From contig JSYX01000611.1 of NCBI GenBank assembly GCA_000787465.1, positions 1 to 20,883 of the forward strand: a stretch of DNA of 20,883 nt. Direction: 5' to 3'. Positions 1-9,161 of this stretch are shown piece after piece. The DNA is from Thermomucor indicae-seudaticae. Its lineage: Eukaryota; Mucoromycota; Mucoromycetes; Mucorales; Lichtheimiaceae. A program made the translations under genes and the position numbers. The notes beneath the pieces were generated by a model. The model ran no database searches. It worked only from the letters and a program-made list of their open reading frames with translations, and was not told the origin of the DNA. The stretch's first letter is position 1. Each line of letters begins with the position of its first letter.

Positions 1-392
1 GAATGTCTATGATTTTTACATCTATTTGTAGGGTATGGACAGCGCTATCAAGTGAGTGTTTGGTCGTATCCATAGACTTACTCATTGTCCAGAAAAGGGT
101 TTGAGAAGCTGTCGAATGTCCTCAAACGAGCAGAAAATTTCGGACTTCACATTCTTTTTTCGAGGTCACTGTACAGATTTAGTCTTTAAAATTTACAGTG
201 ATGTGCAAGAGTTTTGCACAGAGAAAACAAAATGAATTTACGAAAGAGATGGGATAATTTGCAGCAAAGAGAATCCAGAATATGCGGTCAGTCCATTTGC
301 CATTTTGCTTCAAACAATCATTTGCACTTACCCGTAAAGCCCACCACAAAAGTGGCGGGCATGGCCACTTCGACGCAGGAAGGCCGCACAAG
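1..392. other. Left flank of the mariner element, possible interrupted older element
   Basis: No intact gene is visible here. On the plus strand an open stretch from about 214 to 392 (basic, ending ...EGRTR) runs into the left inverted repeat. If the mariner element and one TA copy are ignored, this frame continues across the empty site into sequence right of 1762 for another 30-odd codons (through IDEMVSKLQ) before a TAG near 1878. This fits a mariner insertion at a TA inside an older coding element, perhaps the upstream part of the Fanzor-like remnant to the right. The minus strand has a GTAAGT in the same area but no recognisable protein. The assignment is tentative. Confidence 0.3.
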
Positions 393-427
393 ATAAACTC
401 GCCTCCAAAAAGTTTACATACGGTTAC
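393..427 (+). repeat. Left terminal inverted repeat of the mariner element
   Basis: This 35-nt segment (ATAAACTCGCCTCC...GGTTAC) is the reverse complement of 1727-1761 with 32 of 35 positions matching. It starts at a TA dinucleotide, the target site duplicated by Tc1/mariner elements. It lies about 70 nt before the transposase start, in the right place and orientation for a transposon end. Confidence 0.9.
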
Positions 428-499
428 ACCAGACGCATAAAACACTGATGCACTTTCGGGCAATTGTTCGCCCTTTTTTGCTTACTTTTCTGTTACAAA

Positions 500-1649
500 A
501 TGCCTTCTAACCCTCTGAAAGATGCTACCAACACCTGCCGTTCCAGAAGAGAACTTATTTCGGAAGAACGCATGGCTATCGTTGCTTTGTGGCAGGTAGG
601 AATGAGTTATAAGGAGGTCGCCGACGCCAACGGAGTCAAGAAAGCAACGGTCCAGACGACCATTGATCGTTTTTGCAAGAAGGGGACGACAAAGTCGCTG
701 AAGAGGACCGGAAGGCCCAAGAAAATCTCCAAACTGGATCTCCGGGCAATTCAGCTCAACATTCGCCGGAATCCGCGTGCACCACTTCTCGTCCACCACG
801 CCAACTTTTGTGCAACGGGCGTAAAGGTTTCCCTTAACACCTTTCGCAAGTACGTGCACAGCCTCGGCTTTCGTTCCTGCTCTCCCGCTCTCCGGCCTCA
901 CTTGACGCCCCTGCAGAAGGCGAGGCGGCTCAAGTGGGCGTTGGAACACGGCAACTGGACTGATGAACAACGGAGATCAGTCATTTGGTCCGACGAATCG
1001 CGATCCCGCGTCGTCGGTAATGATGGTCGGGCCCACGTTCTGCGCAAGACTGGTGAACGCTTCCAGGAACGTCATGTAGAAGGTGTGAGGAAGTATGAGC
1101 CGGGTCGGTAATGATTTGGGGCAGCTTCACAGCTTCCGGAGTGGGCCCAATGGCGACCGTTGACGGCACTTTGGACCAAGACGGGTACGTCAATGTGTTG
1201 TCCAAGAACCGCTACCCCTTTCATTAAGGCCTTCGTACGAGCAACTCTGGAGTAGAGTTCTTATTCCAAGAAGACGGCGCCAGCTGTCACACGGGGAGTT
1301 ACGCGACGTGGTGGAAGCGCCAAACAGGCATCCCCACGATCGCATGGTGGCCGGCACAAAGTCCCGACTTAAACCCAATAGGCACCTTTGGGACGAACTA
1401 GAACGACGAATCAAGAAGCGAAGGCATTTAACCAAAACGAACGAGGAGTTGGCCCGCGCTCTGGAGACAGAGTGGCTCAGTATTCCTTCTTCCGTTTGTG
1501 AGAAGCTTGTTAGCAGCATGCGCGATAGATGCCAAGCTGTCATAAAGGCCCGTGGAGACCACACTCCCTATCAATCATTTTTTATTTCCTTTTATAATTT
1601 ATTATCAATTAAATATACAAGTTATTATCTTTCTATGCTGGTAACATGA
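500..1649 (+). pseudogene. Tc1/mariner transposase pseudogene
   Basis: An ATG at 500 (in frame with an earlier one at 464) opens a typical Tc1-type transposase. It has an N-terminal helix-turn-helix region (MAIVALWQVGMSYKEVA), a GRPKK linker, a second HTH-like region, then the first catalytic Asp in VIWSDES near 985-1000. The frame shifts by one base near 1108; the continuation VMIWGSFTASGVGPM is in another frame. An in-frame TAA lies at 1225-1227. The second Asp is in QEDGASCHT (codon 1273-1275), followed by WPAQSPDLNPI. A one-base loss at about 1381 then removes the Glu codon expected in PIE-LW, and the C-terminus (LWDELERRI ... VIKARGDHTPY) continues in the next frame. Before the shift the spacing would be D-x35-E, one longer than the usual Tc1 34. 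The gene is clearly non-functional. Confidence 0.9.
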
Positions 1650-1726
1650 ATGTCATAGCTGCCGTATGTTAATGAGTGTTCCGAGATAAACCAATTCGAA
1701 TGCTGTCTACATTAAGCGAAATTCGC

Positions 1727-1761
1727 GTAACTGTATGCAAACTTTTTGGAGGGGAGTTTAT
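1727..1761 (-). repeat. Right terminal inverted repeat of the mariner element
   Basis: This is the inverted partner of 393-427, reading GTAACTGTATGCAAAC...GGGGAGTTTAT on the plus strand. It is followed by TATA, which contains the expected TA target copy. Both repeats encode the same short VTVCKLFGGEF peptide on opposite strands, which shows their relationship at the protein level too. Confidence 0.9.
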
Positions 1762-2612
1762 ATGGCAGAATGTGTGGAGCGAGCACGGTCACTATCGTCA
1801 ACATATCGACGCAAAGTATCGACGAAATGGTTTCGAAGCTTCAAATCGCATTCGGGGTCAATGTGACGCAGCATTTTTAGATGCATTATATGGCCTACAC
1901 AAAACGGCTGGCAAGGTTGGCGCGTGTCCCAAGAGATTGGCCTACAGAGGCCGCGTTTGTTCATTGTCTTGTTCAAGAGGCCAACGCTTCTAGGCAAAGG
2001 CGCATCCAGCCTTATAGAAGACTTGCAAAAGCAGTGCCGGAAACTTGCACCGCACACGCAAGAGCAAGTGGCGACGATGTCTCTAAAGTTAGCAACAATG
2101 CGATTTTCTTGGCCAGGTCATCCAGCTCTGTCTGAATACCTGTTTGCGTGTATCTGGAAGTTGCTAGTGTTTATTGACGAGGATGAGCAAATAAGAAACT
2201 CGTGGGACACGACTAGGACCATTCCGTCCGCCATCGACAAGGCTTACCATCACATTATGACACAGCCTCAACTAGGACAGCCTGCCACACCGATGCAGCC
2301 CATTGTTTTTGCGTTCGGATACGACAATATGACCACAAGAGGCAGGAAAGGAGCACCAAGTCCAATGTACTCTCGGTTGAAAGATACCCTTGAACGAGCC
2401 ATTCGGGCACAAGGGCGGGGCTATATCATCTGCAGAGTTGACGAATATATGATATCCAGAATCTGCCGCCACTGCGTCCAAAACGGTCAGATAAGATTTA
2501 CCTAGCACCTACAAAGCGCGATGGAACAACCAGTATCAGGGTGCTTGCGTGTACAAATTGCAACAAGGTCTTCCACCGGGACGGCAACGCAGAATCGCGA
2601 CGTCTATGCTGA
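1762..2612 (+). pseudogene. Fanzor-like (eukaryotic TnpB homologue) nuclease remnant
   Basis: The best preserved frame (1924-2505) ends with RGRKGAPSPMYSRLKDTL, then VDEY (Glu codon 2443-2445) and ICRHC. In TnpB/Fanzor proteins a (D/E)Y.(T/I)S..C..C segment begins the zinc ribbon. The second half is one frame over: ACTNCNKVFHRDGNA (2547-2591), matching the CxxC...RDxNA end of the ribbon and the RuvC-III Asp. The two CxxC pairs are 74 nt apart, i.e. 25 codons minus one base, so one small deletion explains the shift. The canonical RuvC-I Asp (DPG type) is not found. Upstream fragments (MHYMAYTKRLARLARVPRDW from 1881) are in a third frame. The remnant begins right at the mariner right end. Family assignment is from motif recognition; a related IS605-type OrfB would look the same. 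In-frame stops and shifts make it a pseudogene. Confidence 0.72.
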
Positions 2613-2844
2613 AGTGCCATCAAAGGCCACTTTGCTTCATACGACCGTCAATAAGATCGCAAGCACCCGAACCAGAAGCCGGTCCATCAACCCGCCAAGC
2701 TCCCCCGCAAGCAGCTGGTACTCCTGGTGATGACCCGCCAGAAAACAATCCCGAGCAAGTTGATATTCCTGTCCATACCTGTCTGTCTTGCCTGAAATGC
2801 CTATGCTGTTTTCAAAATCAAGATTAATCCATCTGATGACCGGT

Positions 2845-2864
2845 GGACCGAGCGCTTACGGTCC
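2845..2864. repeat. Short hairpin downstream of the Fanzor-like remnant
   Basis: GGACCG (2845-2850) pairs with CGGTCC (2859-2864) around an 8-nt loop. A weaker outer pairing of CTGA with TCAG is possible. It lies about 230 nt after the RDGNA motif. In TnpB and Fanzor loci the guide RNA scaffold lies near the 3' end of the gene, so the position is suggestive, but a 6-bp stem can arise by chance. Confidence 0.3.
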
Positions 2865-3891
2865 GTCAGGTAACCAAACTGTGATTACTTATGTTTTGAA
2901 TCCTCGGCTGTTATCATCGTTTCTAAGTGAATGCGCCAAATAGGGCTACATTCTTTTTCTACGCTGTCAATAAAGGCCGTTAAAGGTTGTCACGCACACG
3001 AGTCCTTGGTTTATCAAGATACTTTATAATGTTGTTATCTTAGGATTTCCTTCGGCAAATATTGGATTTGGTTGCTACTGGCAAAGACACTTTTGCACTG
3101 ATTCCTTTTTTCATTTGATTGCACCAATTATTGACGACAGTTGATGAAAAATATATCTTTAGGTAGGGCAAAAGTCTAATCAATAAACAGTACCCTGGTC
3201 GATTAAAGGATGAATTTTATTATCTGAAATACTGGCTCGTTAAAGTGACATCTTTGCAGGACTTCTGGTTGTTACAACGAAGGGGGCATATTAGCCACTT
3301 CTGTAACTACGCTTTGTAAAGTTTTGGCACAGGATCAATGGCCCTAGCACAAAGCGTGGTATACAGTTGAAAAGCCACGCCACCGGAAATAATGCTGGGT
3401 AGTCCTGAAGACATTTTTTGTACAAGAAACGCAATTTAGAAGCTTGAAGCAAACATGTACAACAACACGGTACACTATGTGTATGGGCACTCTACGTAAG
3501 ACCAAAAATTACCTTCCCACGGATGACATAGTCGAATGTGAAGCGAGAAAATTGTTAAACGATACCGAAAACCTAGCAATCGGCTGTATGCAGAACACGC
3601 TGAATGAACGCTTTCAAAAAAGCGTTGTGTCGTTCAATCAGGTTACCTCACGGTAGCTGCCCAAAAGAGTATCCACTTTGTGAAACACGTTGCTATGGGT
3701 GCCGAATTTTCCCAGTGACTGTAGCGGTTTTGGGCCCCCTGTTTCACGCAGTTGAGCCATTGCTCATCGGGTTTTGCTTCGAAACAATAACGATATCATA
3801 GTATAAACGTGCTTATGATCTCAACGGTGTGATAAATTTACGATTCAAGCTGTAGGAAAGAAGAACACCAGACCATTTGACCTCTTCCGTT

Positions 3892-4020
3892 TATATACAC
3901 TAGAAAACCCGGTGGTGCGACCGGGCCGGATGCGGCAATTTTGCCGTTCCGCATTATTCTTTTACCCTGTTTACCAGTGTTTTTTTTCTCCTATTTGCTC
4001 TTTCTTCCCCTCCTCACGTC
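3892..4020 (+). promoter_or_regulatory. TATA box, palindromes and CT-rich leader of the copper ATPase gene
   Basis: TATATA lies at 3892-3897. Directly downstream are two palindromes (3908-3925 and 3930-3954, listed separately). Then comes a pyrimidine-rich stretch from about 3976 to 4020 (TTTTTTTTCTCC ... CCCCTCCTCACGTCC) ending 40 nt before the first ATG. CT-rich tracts next to the start are common in fungal promoters, and the same arrangement is seen upstream of the other intact genes here. A TTTGCTC at 3994-4000 resembles the yeast Mac1 copper site core, but a 7-mer alone is weak evidence. Confidence 0.5.
3908..3954. repeat. Two adjacent palindromes before the copper ATPase gene
   Basis: The first palindrome is CCCGGT (3908-3913), loop GGTGCG, ACCGGG (3920-3925). 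The second is CGGCAATTTTGCCG (3933-3946). It is nested in an alternative wider pairing of ATGCGG (3930-3935) with CCGCAT (3949-3954), so the two pairings exclude each other. They lie 10-60 nt downstream of the TATA box, where they would be in the promoter or the 5' leader RNA. A role as operator or leader structure is inference. Confidence 0.55.
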
Positions 4021-4059
4021 CAAGTGAGTCGTGGTGGTAGCGCAAATATTGCATGTAGC

Positions 4060-7000
4060 ATGGTGCAAGGCAACGCAGAGACGGACACTCTTGTTGACAT
4101 TGAAGGTTATGGTGGCAACGACAACAATGGTAGTATTCACTCGAGCATGACAACATCCGTGTTACCTGTCAAGGGCATGACATGCCAGTCCTGCGTCAAA
4201 GCCATTACGAATGCGCTTGTCCAGCTTCCAGGTATTGCGTCTGTTCACGTGGACCTGCAGAGCGAAACGGCCACAGTCGAGTATGACGAATCGCATTTGC
4301 GTCAAGGAAACATAGTAGAGGCGATTGAAGATTGCGGGTTCGACGTGCCGCGCCAACAGCAAACAACAATAGCGAATCACCTGGAAACGGCTGTGTTGTC
4401 AGTGAAAGGAATGACGTGCCAGTCTTGCGTCAAATCCATCACGAGTGCTCTGAGCGGTATACCCGGTCTTGAGTCTGTACAAGTCAGTCTGGAAAAAGAA
4501 CAGGCGACAGTTGTGCATGACCCGGCTGTGCTCTCTCGCTCAGCCATTGTAGAAGCAATTGAGGATTGTGGGTTTGATGTAGTATCAAACATAAAAAGCG
4601 CTGCCGATGGCAACATTCGGAAGAAGGCAAGCAGCACAAGCAAAGCAAAAACAACATTAACGGAGACTGAAAATGGCAACAGCAACGCCGTATCAACTGC
4701 GCAATTCGAAATACATGGAATGACTTGTGCTTCCTGTGTAAACAGTATCGAAAAAGCCGTCAGCGCGCAACCTGGCATTATCTCCATCAAAGTTTCCCTA
4801 TTGGCGGAAAGAGCGACGGTGGATTATGACCCCAACGTTATCCAATCCGAGACAGATATCGCCCACATGATTGAAGATGTCGGCTTTGAAGCTAAGGTAG
4901 TCGCGCAAAAGCAGGACGACACATTGCAGTTGCAAGTGTTTGGAATGACTTGCGCGAGCTGCGTCAATAGCATTGAGCGAGGTGTCGGAAAACTTCCTGG
5001 TGTGATTTCTGTATCCGTCAACCTGATGACTGAAATGGCAAAAATACGCTACGATAACACTGTTCTTGGTGCTCGTACGATTGTCGAGACCATTGAGGAA
5101 CTCGGTTTTAATGCTCTCGTCTACGACAATACCAAAAATGCGCAGCTCGAAAGCCTGTCCAAGGTGCGAGAAATAAAGGAGTGGAAACGTGCCTTTTGGA
5201 AGAGCTTCGTTTTCGCGGTGCCTGTTTTTTTCATTGCCATGGTGATGCCGGAAATGAACTGGTGTCACAGTTTGTTGGACATTGCGATTATTCCTGGGTT
5301 GTACTTGACGGACATCGTGCAAATGGTGCTCGCCATTCCTGTTCAGTTTGGTGTGGGTCGACGCTTTCTCTTGTCAGCTTATCGATCGATTAAACACGGC
5401 ACGCCTACGATGGATGTCCTCGTGTCGATTTCGACATCAGCTGCTTTTGTCTTCTCGGTTCTTTCCATGCTTCGTTCGGTTGTGACCCAGTCGGATCATC
5501 GTCCGCCCGTCTTTTTTGATACATCGACCATGTTGATTACCTTTATTGTCATGGGTCGCTTGTTGGAGAATATGGCCAAGGGCCAATCTTCAGCTGCTCT
5601 CTCAAAACTCATGTCGTTGGCCCCTTCGACTGCTTTAATGATCACCTTGGATCCGGAAACCAACGAGGTGATTTCGGAAAAGCGGATCCCATCCGAACTG
5701 ATTCAGCAGGGCGACCTTTTGAAGATTGTTCCAGGCGAGAAGATTCCTGCCGATGGCATTGTCTACTCTGGCTCCTCTACTGTGGATGAAAGCATGGTGA
5801 CGGGTGAAGTCGACGCTGTTGCCAAAAATGTGGGAGACTCTGTCATTGGCGGCACGGTCAACGGGCTTGGAACGTTTACCATGAAAGCGACGCGCGTCGG
5901 CTCAGACACGGCTCTAAGTCAAATTGTGAAACTGGTCGAGGATGCTCAAGTGAGCAAGGCACCTATCCAGGGGTTCGCTGATGTGGTTGCTGGCTATTTT
6001 GTGCCGACTGTGATTGCGCTCGGTGTTGGAACCTTTGTGATATGGGTCATCCTTCTGAGCGTTCTTGGCGTGGAGCACATGCCTTTTATGCTGCAGATGG
6101 AAATCAAAAACGAAGGAGATGGAAACTGGTTCTTTGTCTGTCTAAAGCTCTGCATCAGTGTCATCATCGTAGCATGCCCCTGCGCGCTGGGCTTGGCTAC
6201 ACCCACAGCAGTCATGGTCGGGACAGGTGTGGGCGCTCAGAACGGCGTCTTGTTTAAAGGTGGTGCCGTTTTGGAAAACGGGCAGAAGGTCAATACCGTT
6301 GTCTTTGACAAGACGGGCACGTTAACAGTCGGAAAACTTCAAGTAACGCGTGCTCACTGCTGGGCCACCAAGCAAGTGTCTGAACGGCAAATGTTGCTCT
6401 TAGCTGCGATTGCGGAAACGTATAGTGAACATCTTGTTGGTCGGGCCATTGTGTCGAAAGGCAAAGAGATGACAGGGCTCGACGTTCTGGATAATCTGGC
6501 GACAGTGTCTGCTTTCAAGACTGAAACGGGTTTAGGCATCGAGTGCCAGATAACGGTTATTGGAAGCGACGAGCTCGAATTTTTGAACGACACGGATTTG
6601 AAGCAGCTCGTTGGTTCGACATACTTTATTGTGATTGGAAATCAAAAGTGGCTCGAGCTGCACCACGGTATTGGACTAGCGGACGAACAAGCACGAGCTA
6701 TCGAGGCCGAAGAAGTGCAGGGCCACACATGTATTGCTGTTGGCTTAGATGGTATTGCTGCAGGCTATATTTCGTTGGCGGATGTTGTGAAGCCTGAAGC
6801 CAAGCGCGTGATTGCTACTTTGCATGCCATGGGTCTCAAGACGGCTATGGCCACAGGCGACAATGCCTTGACGGCACGTTCGATTGCACAGAGGCTGGGA
6901 ATTACAGAAGTGTACGCTGAAGTATCGCCCAACGGCAAAACGCAGCTTGTTCAGCGTATGCAGAATCAGATGTTTGTTAGACAGACGTCGGCTCGTTGGA

Positions 7001-7647
7001 CGTGCTTCGGAAGAGGTTTCTATTTTGGCAAGGAGCCGCAAAGATCGGTGGTGGCTATGGTGGGCGACGGCGTCAATGATTCACCTGCACTTGCAGCTGC
7101 CGATTTCGGTATTGCATTGGGTAGTGGAACAGACGTGGCGATGGAGGCAGCTGACGTGGTCCTGATGCGAAACGACTTGGCTGACGTGGTGGCGGCCTTT
7201 GACCTTTCGCGGACAATCTTCCGGCGCATCCGGATAAACTTGCTGTGGGCTTGCATCTATAATGTAATCGGTATACCTCTGGCAATGGGCGTGTTTATGC
7301 CTTGGGGATACCATCTCCACCCAATGATGGCCGGCTTGGCCATGGCAGCCAGCTCTACAAGTGTTGTCGTGAGCAGCTTGATGCTGAAATGGCTGTGGCG
7401 AAAACCGGCCTTGGTATCTGAAGAAGAAGCGGCATACAGCACCGCCATAATTGTGGAGACTGGTGAAGACGCAGTGTACGGTGAAGAGCCGACGAGTCCT
7501 GGAGTTATGCGTCCGCCCAGCTTCATGTCTCGGTTACGGCAGCATGCAAGCAGACTGTTTGGAGGACGATCCGGTGGCTATCAAGTGGTTGCGACCGGAC
7601 AGAATGCTTTTGATCTCGAAAGTTTGCACCACAATCCATCCCCTTAA
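4060..7647 (+). CDS. CCC2: P1B-type copper-transporting ATPase (CCC2/ATP7-like)
   Basis: Pumps Cu(I) across an internal (Golgi-type) membrane using ATP, supplying secreted cuproenzymes such as multicopper oxidases (family knowledge). The first ATG is at 4060. Four heavy-metal-associated domains carry MTCxxC at C42/C45, C120/C123, C223/C226 and C298/C301. Then come the membrane part, the actuator TGE at 581-583, the copper-site CPC at 706-708 in TM6, the phosphorylated D750 in DKTGT, and TGDN and GDGVND hinge motifs. Late helices have YN and MxxSS signatures typical of copper pumps. The usual SEHPL nucleotide-binding motif reads SEHLV (789-793): the His is kept, the Pro replaced. An in-frame 72-nt segment (6972-7043) looks like an intron, giving 1171 rather than 1195 residues. 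The gene converges on the adenosine kinase gene, with stop codons 280 nt apart. The pump class is very secure; the symbol is by orthology. Confidence 0.95.
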   Translation: MVQGNAETDTLVDIEGYGGNDNNGSIHSSMTTSVLPVKGMTCQSCVKAITNALVQLPGIASVHVDLQSETATVEYDESHLRQGNIVEAIEDCGFDVPRQQQTTIANHLETAVLSVKGMTCQSCVKSITSALSGIPGLESVQVSLEKEQATVVHDPAVLSRSAIVEAIEDCGFDVVSNIKSAADGNIRKKASSTSKAKTTLTETENGNSNAVSTAQFEIHGMTCASCVNSIEKAVSAQPGIISIKVSLLAERATVDYDPNVIQSETDIAHMIEDVGFEAKVVAQKQDDTLQLQVFGMTCASCVNSIERGVGKLPGVISVSVNLMTEMAKIRYDNTVLGARTIVETIEELGFNALVYDNTKNAQLESLSKVREIKEWKRAFWKSFVFAVPVFFIAMVMPEMNWCHSLLDIAIIPGLYLTDIVQMVLAIPVQFGVGRRFLLSAYRSIKHGTPTMDVLVSISTSAAFVFSVLSMLRSVVTQSDHRPPVFFDTSTMLITFIVMGRLLENMAKGQSSAALSKLMSLAPSTALMITLDPETNEVISEKRIPSELIQQGDLLKIVPGEKIPADGIVYSGSSTVDESMVTGEVDAVAKNVGDSVIGGTVNGLGTFTMKATRVGSDTALSQIVKLVEDAQVSKAPIQGFADVVAGYFVPTVIALGVGTFVIWVILLSVLGVEHMPFMLQMEIKNEGDGNWFFVCLKLCISVIIVACPCALGLATPTAVMVGTGVGAQNGVLFKGGAVLENGQKVNTVVFDKTGTLTVGKLQVTRAHCWATKQVSERQMLLLAAIAETYSEHLVGRAIVSKGKEMTGLDVLDNLATVSAFKTETGLGIECQITVIGSDELEFLNDTDLKQLVGSTYFIVIGNQKWLELHHGIGLADEQARAIEAEEVQGHTCIAVGLDGIAAGYISLADVVKPEAKRVIATLHAMGLKTAMATGDNALTARSIAQRLGITEVYAEVSPNGKTQLVQRMQNQMFVRQTSARWTCFGRGFYFGKEPQRSVVAMVGDGVNDSPALAAADFGIALGSGTDVAMEAADVVLMRNDLADVVAAFDLSRTIFRRIRINLLWACIYNVIGIPLAMGVFMPWGYHLHPMMAGLAMAASSTSVVVSSLMLKWLWRKPALVSEEEAAYSTAIIVETGEDAVYGEEPTSPGVMRPPSFMSRLRQHASRLFGGRSGGYQVVATGQNAFDLESLHHNPSP
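6972..7043 (+). other. Probable in-frame intron in the copper ATPase gene
   Basis: The open frame runs through this 72-nt stretch, but it encodes 24 residues (rich in R, F, W) inserted between VQRMQNQ and [12 protein letters not shown]. That spacing is nearly invariant in P1B ATPases: LQ, about five residues, VAMVGDG. Removing GTTTGT...CAAAG (phase 2) restores [13 protein letters not shown] with exactly the usual spacing. The donor GTTTGT is non-optimal and no strong branch site is visible, so optional retention of the intron is possible. Confidence 0.68.
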
Positions 7648-7931
7648 TCACGTTGTCATTCTTTTTGTAAACCTTACCTTGCCCCCGTTCTTGTTCTTTC
7701 CATCGTTGCATTGTTACTCTCCCATCATCCTGTACATTTACCAAACATAACTAATGATTTCGATTTTTCATAGTGAAAGTGGTATAGCATGTTGAAACTA
7801 TTATATTACAGGGATATTGAACAAAACCAAAAAAAGAACACAGGGAAGAAAAAACAAAGAGGTTAACATTTGCATCACAAGGTGTTGAACCGGTCTAAAT
7901 TACATTCACATACAGAAAGCGAGATGGTTCT

Positions 7932-9100
7932 TTAAAACTCGGGGAGTGGTTCTCTCTCGCCGGCCTTGGGGAAAGTTGGACCCACTTGCTTGATGCAAAG
8001 GCTAGCAACGTAATGGCCGGCCTTGATGCAGCGAGAAATATCCTCAATGCCCTGAGCGTGCAAGCCCATGAAGCCACCGCAAAATGCATCACCGGCACCG
8101 TTAGTGTCCACAATCTCCTTTTCATCGACCTTGATCACGGGGTAAACAGAAACGGAGTCACCGACAGCAGCCACGGTCTCATCCGCACCCTGAGTGATAA
8201 CGACGGTGCGTGGGCGGCTGTTTCCCTTGGGCAGGTTGGCGAGCTTTTTCGCAATTTCTTTGACATCGTCCGTACCCCAACCAGCAGCCTTGGAATACGT
8301 GCGAGCTTCGTCCTCATTGCCAAACAGTAAGTCTGCGTTTTCAATCACGGCGTCCAGGCGTTCCTTGAAGAATTGGGACAGGAAAGGAGCACTCAAGTTA
8401 AGAGCAAAAGTTTTGTTGTTTTGGGCAGCGTGCTTGGAAACTTCGAGTGCAGACTGATAGCCGCCGTCGTGGGTGATAAAGAAGCCACCAACGTAGTAGT
8501 ACTTTGCATTCTCAACGATAGCCCAGTTTTCAGGTTGACGAAGGAATTCAAGCTTGAATTTTTCAGCAGCGTCAAGTTTGGTGACAAGGGATCTATAACA
8601 TGGGCCTACGCGTTAACCTTCTACATTACCTACTTTTTCCTAACCTCCCATCATTTACCTGTTGTGACCCGTAATCAGCACAGCGCAGGTACCGGTGGGA
8701 GCTTCGTCGGTAGTCATGTAGACCGTGCGAAGACCGTCGGCAGCAGCAGCTTGCTTCATGCGCTCCGCATACTCGTCGTTTGAGACACAGCCAATGTACA
8801 CTGTCGAGTTGGGTGGCATAACGTACTGAGCGCCACGAGCCGTGTTCTGAGCAGCACCACCAGCGACATAGATCACATCAAACTTTTCAACGATCTCGTC
8901 GTACCTTTTCTCACAAGTTCATTAGTTATTAAAGACATGCGCGCTCGCGCACCGAGTGCTTACAATGGCTTATGCGATTCCTCGGCCAAAATAGCATCGT
9001 TGGCTTTCAAGTTGTACTTTTTGAGAATTTCTTCAGTGGCGCGGCATTGGATATCCAGCAAGGGATTCTCCATGGCCAGAAGCTGATAGTTGCCGCTCAT
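7932..9100 (-). CDS. ADO1: Adenosine kinase (three exons)
   Basis: Phosphorylates adenosine to AMP with ATP; part of purine salvage and of clearing adenosine from the methyl cycle (family knowledge). Minus-strand exons are 9100-8964, 8904-8659 and 8592-7932; introns of 59 nt (GTAAGC...AAAAG) and 66 nt (GTAAAT...TATAG) restore one frame of 347 residues, the normal family length. PfkB-family signatures are MENPLLDIQ at the N-terminus, VAGGAAQNTARGAQ, ITGHNRSLVT across the second splice, YYVGGFF, LNLSAPF, and DTNGAGDAFCGGF with catalytic Asp at about 296. The ATG at 9100 gives the usual short N-terminus. A pyrimidine tract ending CTCTAAAG just before it may be the 3' end of a leader intron. The gene ends 280 nt from the copper ATPase stop, in convergent orientation. 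Confidence 0.95.
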
Positions 9101-9161
9101 GACGTTAAGAATTCTTTAGAGGTAAAAGGAAAGAAATTTTTTTGATGTTTGTACGCACTCA

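Larger units (their letters stand above)
393..1761 (+). mobile_element. Tc1/mariner-type DNA transposon, decayed
   Basis: The element is about 1.37 kb and is bounded by two 35-nt inverted repeats next to TA dinucleotides (TA at 394-395; TA at 1759-1760 or 1761-1762). It contains one transposase-derived reading frame that fills most of the interior. Size, TA target, single gene and transposase motifs all fit the Tc1/mariner superfamily. The repeats are still 91% identical, but the transposase is broken in three places, so the copy is non-autonomous by itself. It could in principle still be moved by an intact relative. It abuts a Fanzor-like remnant on its right side. Confidence 0.88.
2613..4059. 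other. Intergenic region, no convincing gene
   Basis: About 1.4 kb. A proline-rich open frame (2549-2827) overlaps the 3' end of the Fanzor-like remnant and may hold its decayed C-terminal tail. From 2830 to 3870 I see only short open frames without recognisable motifs or splice support. A hairpin lies at 2845-2864. The last 170 nt carry the promoter and leader of the copper ATPase gene. Confidence 0.5.

Noticed and set aside
3444..3801. Two plus-strand open frames of 65-70 residues
   Set aside because: No recognisable motif, no splice support, and composition typical of random AT-rich spacer.
3994..4000. TTTGCTC as a Mac1-type copper response element
   Set aside because: Single 7-mer inside a CT-rich leader, and yeast CCC2 is known as an iron-regulon gene; not enough to call a site.
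4024..4059. GTG start giving 12 extra residues for the copper ATPase
   Set aside because: Fungal nuclear genes start at ATG; the first in-frame ATG is 4060, and the sequence before it is CT-rich leader.
4377..5322. Long minus-strand open frames opposite the copper ATPase
   Set aside because: They are antisense shadows of the strongly conserved plus-strand protein and show no motifs or splice sites of their own.
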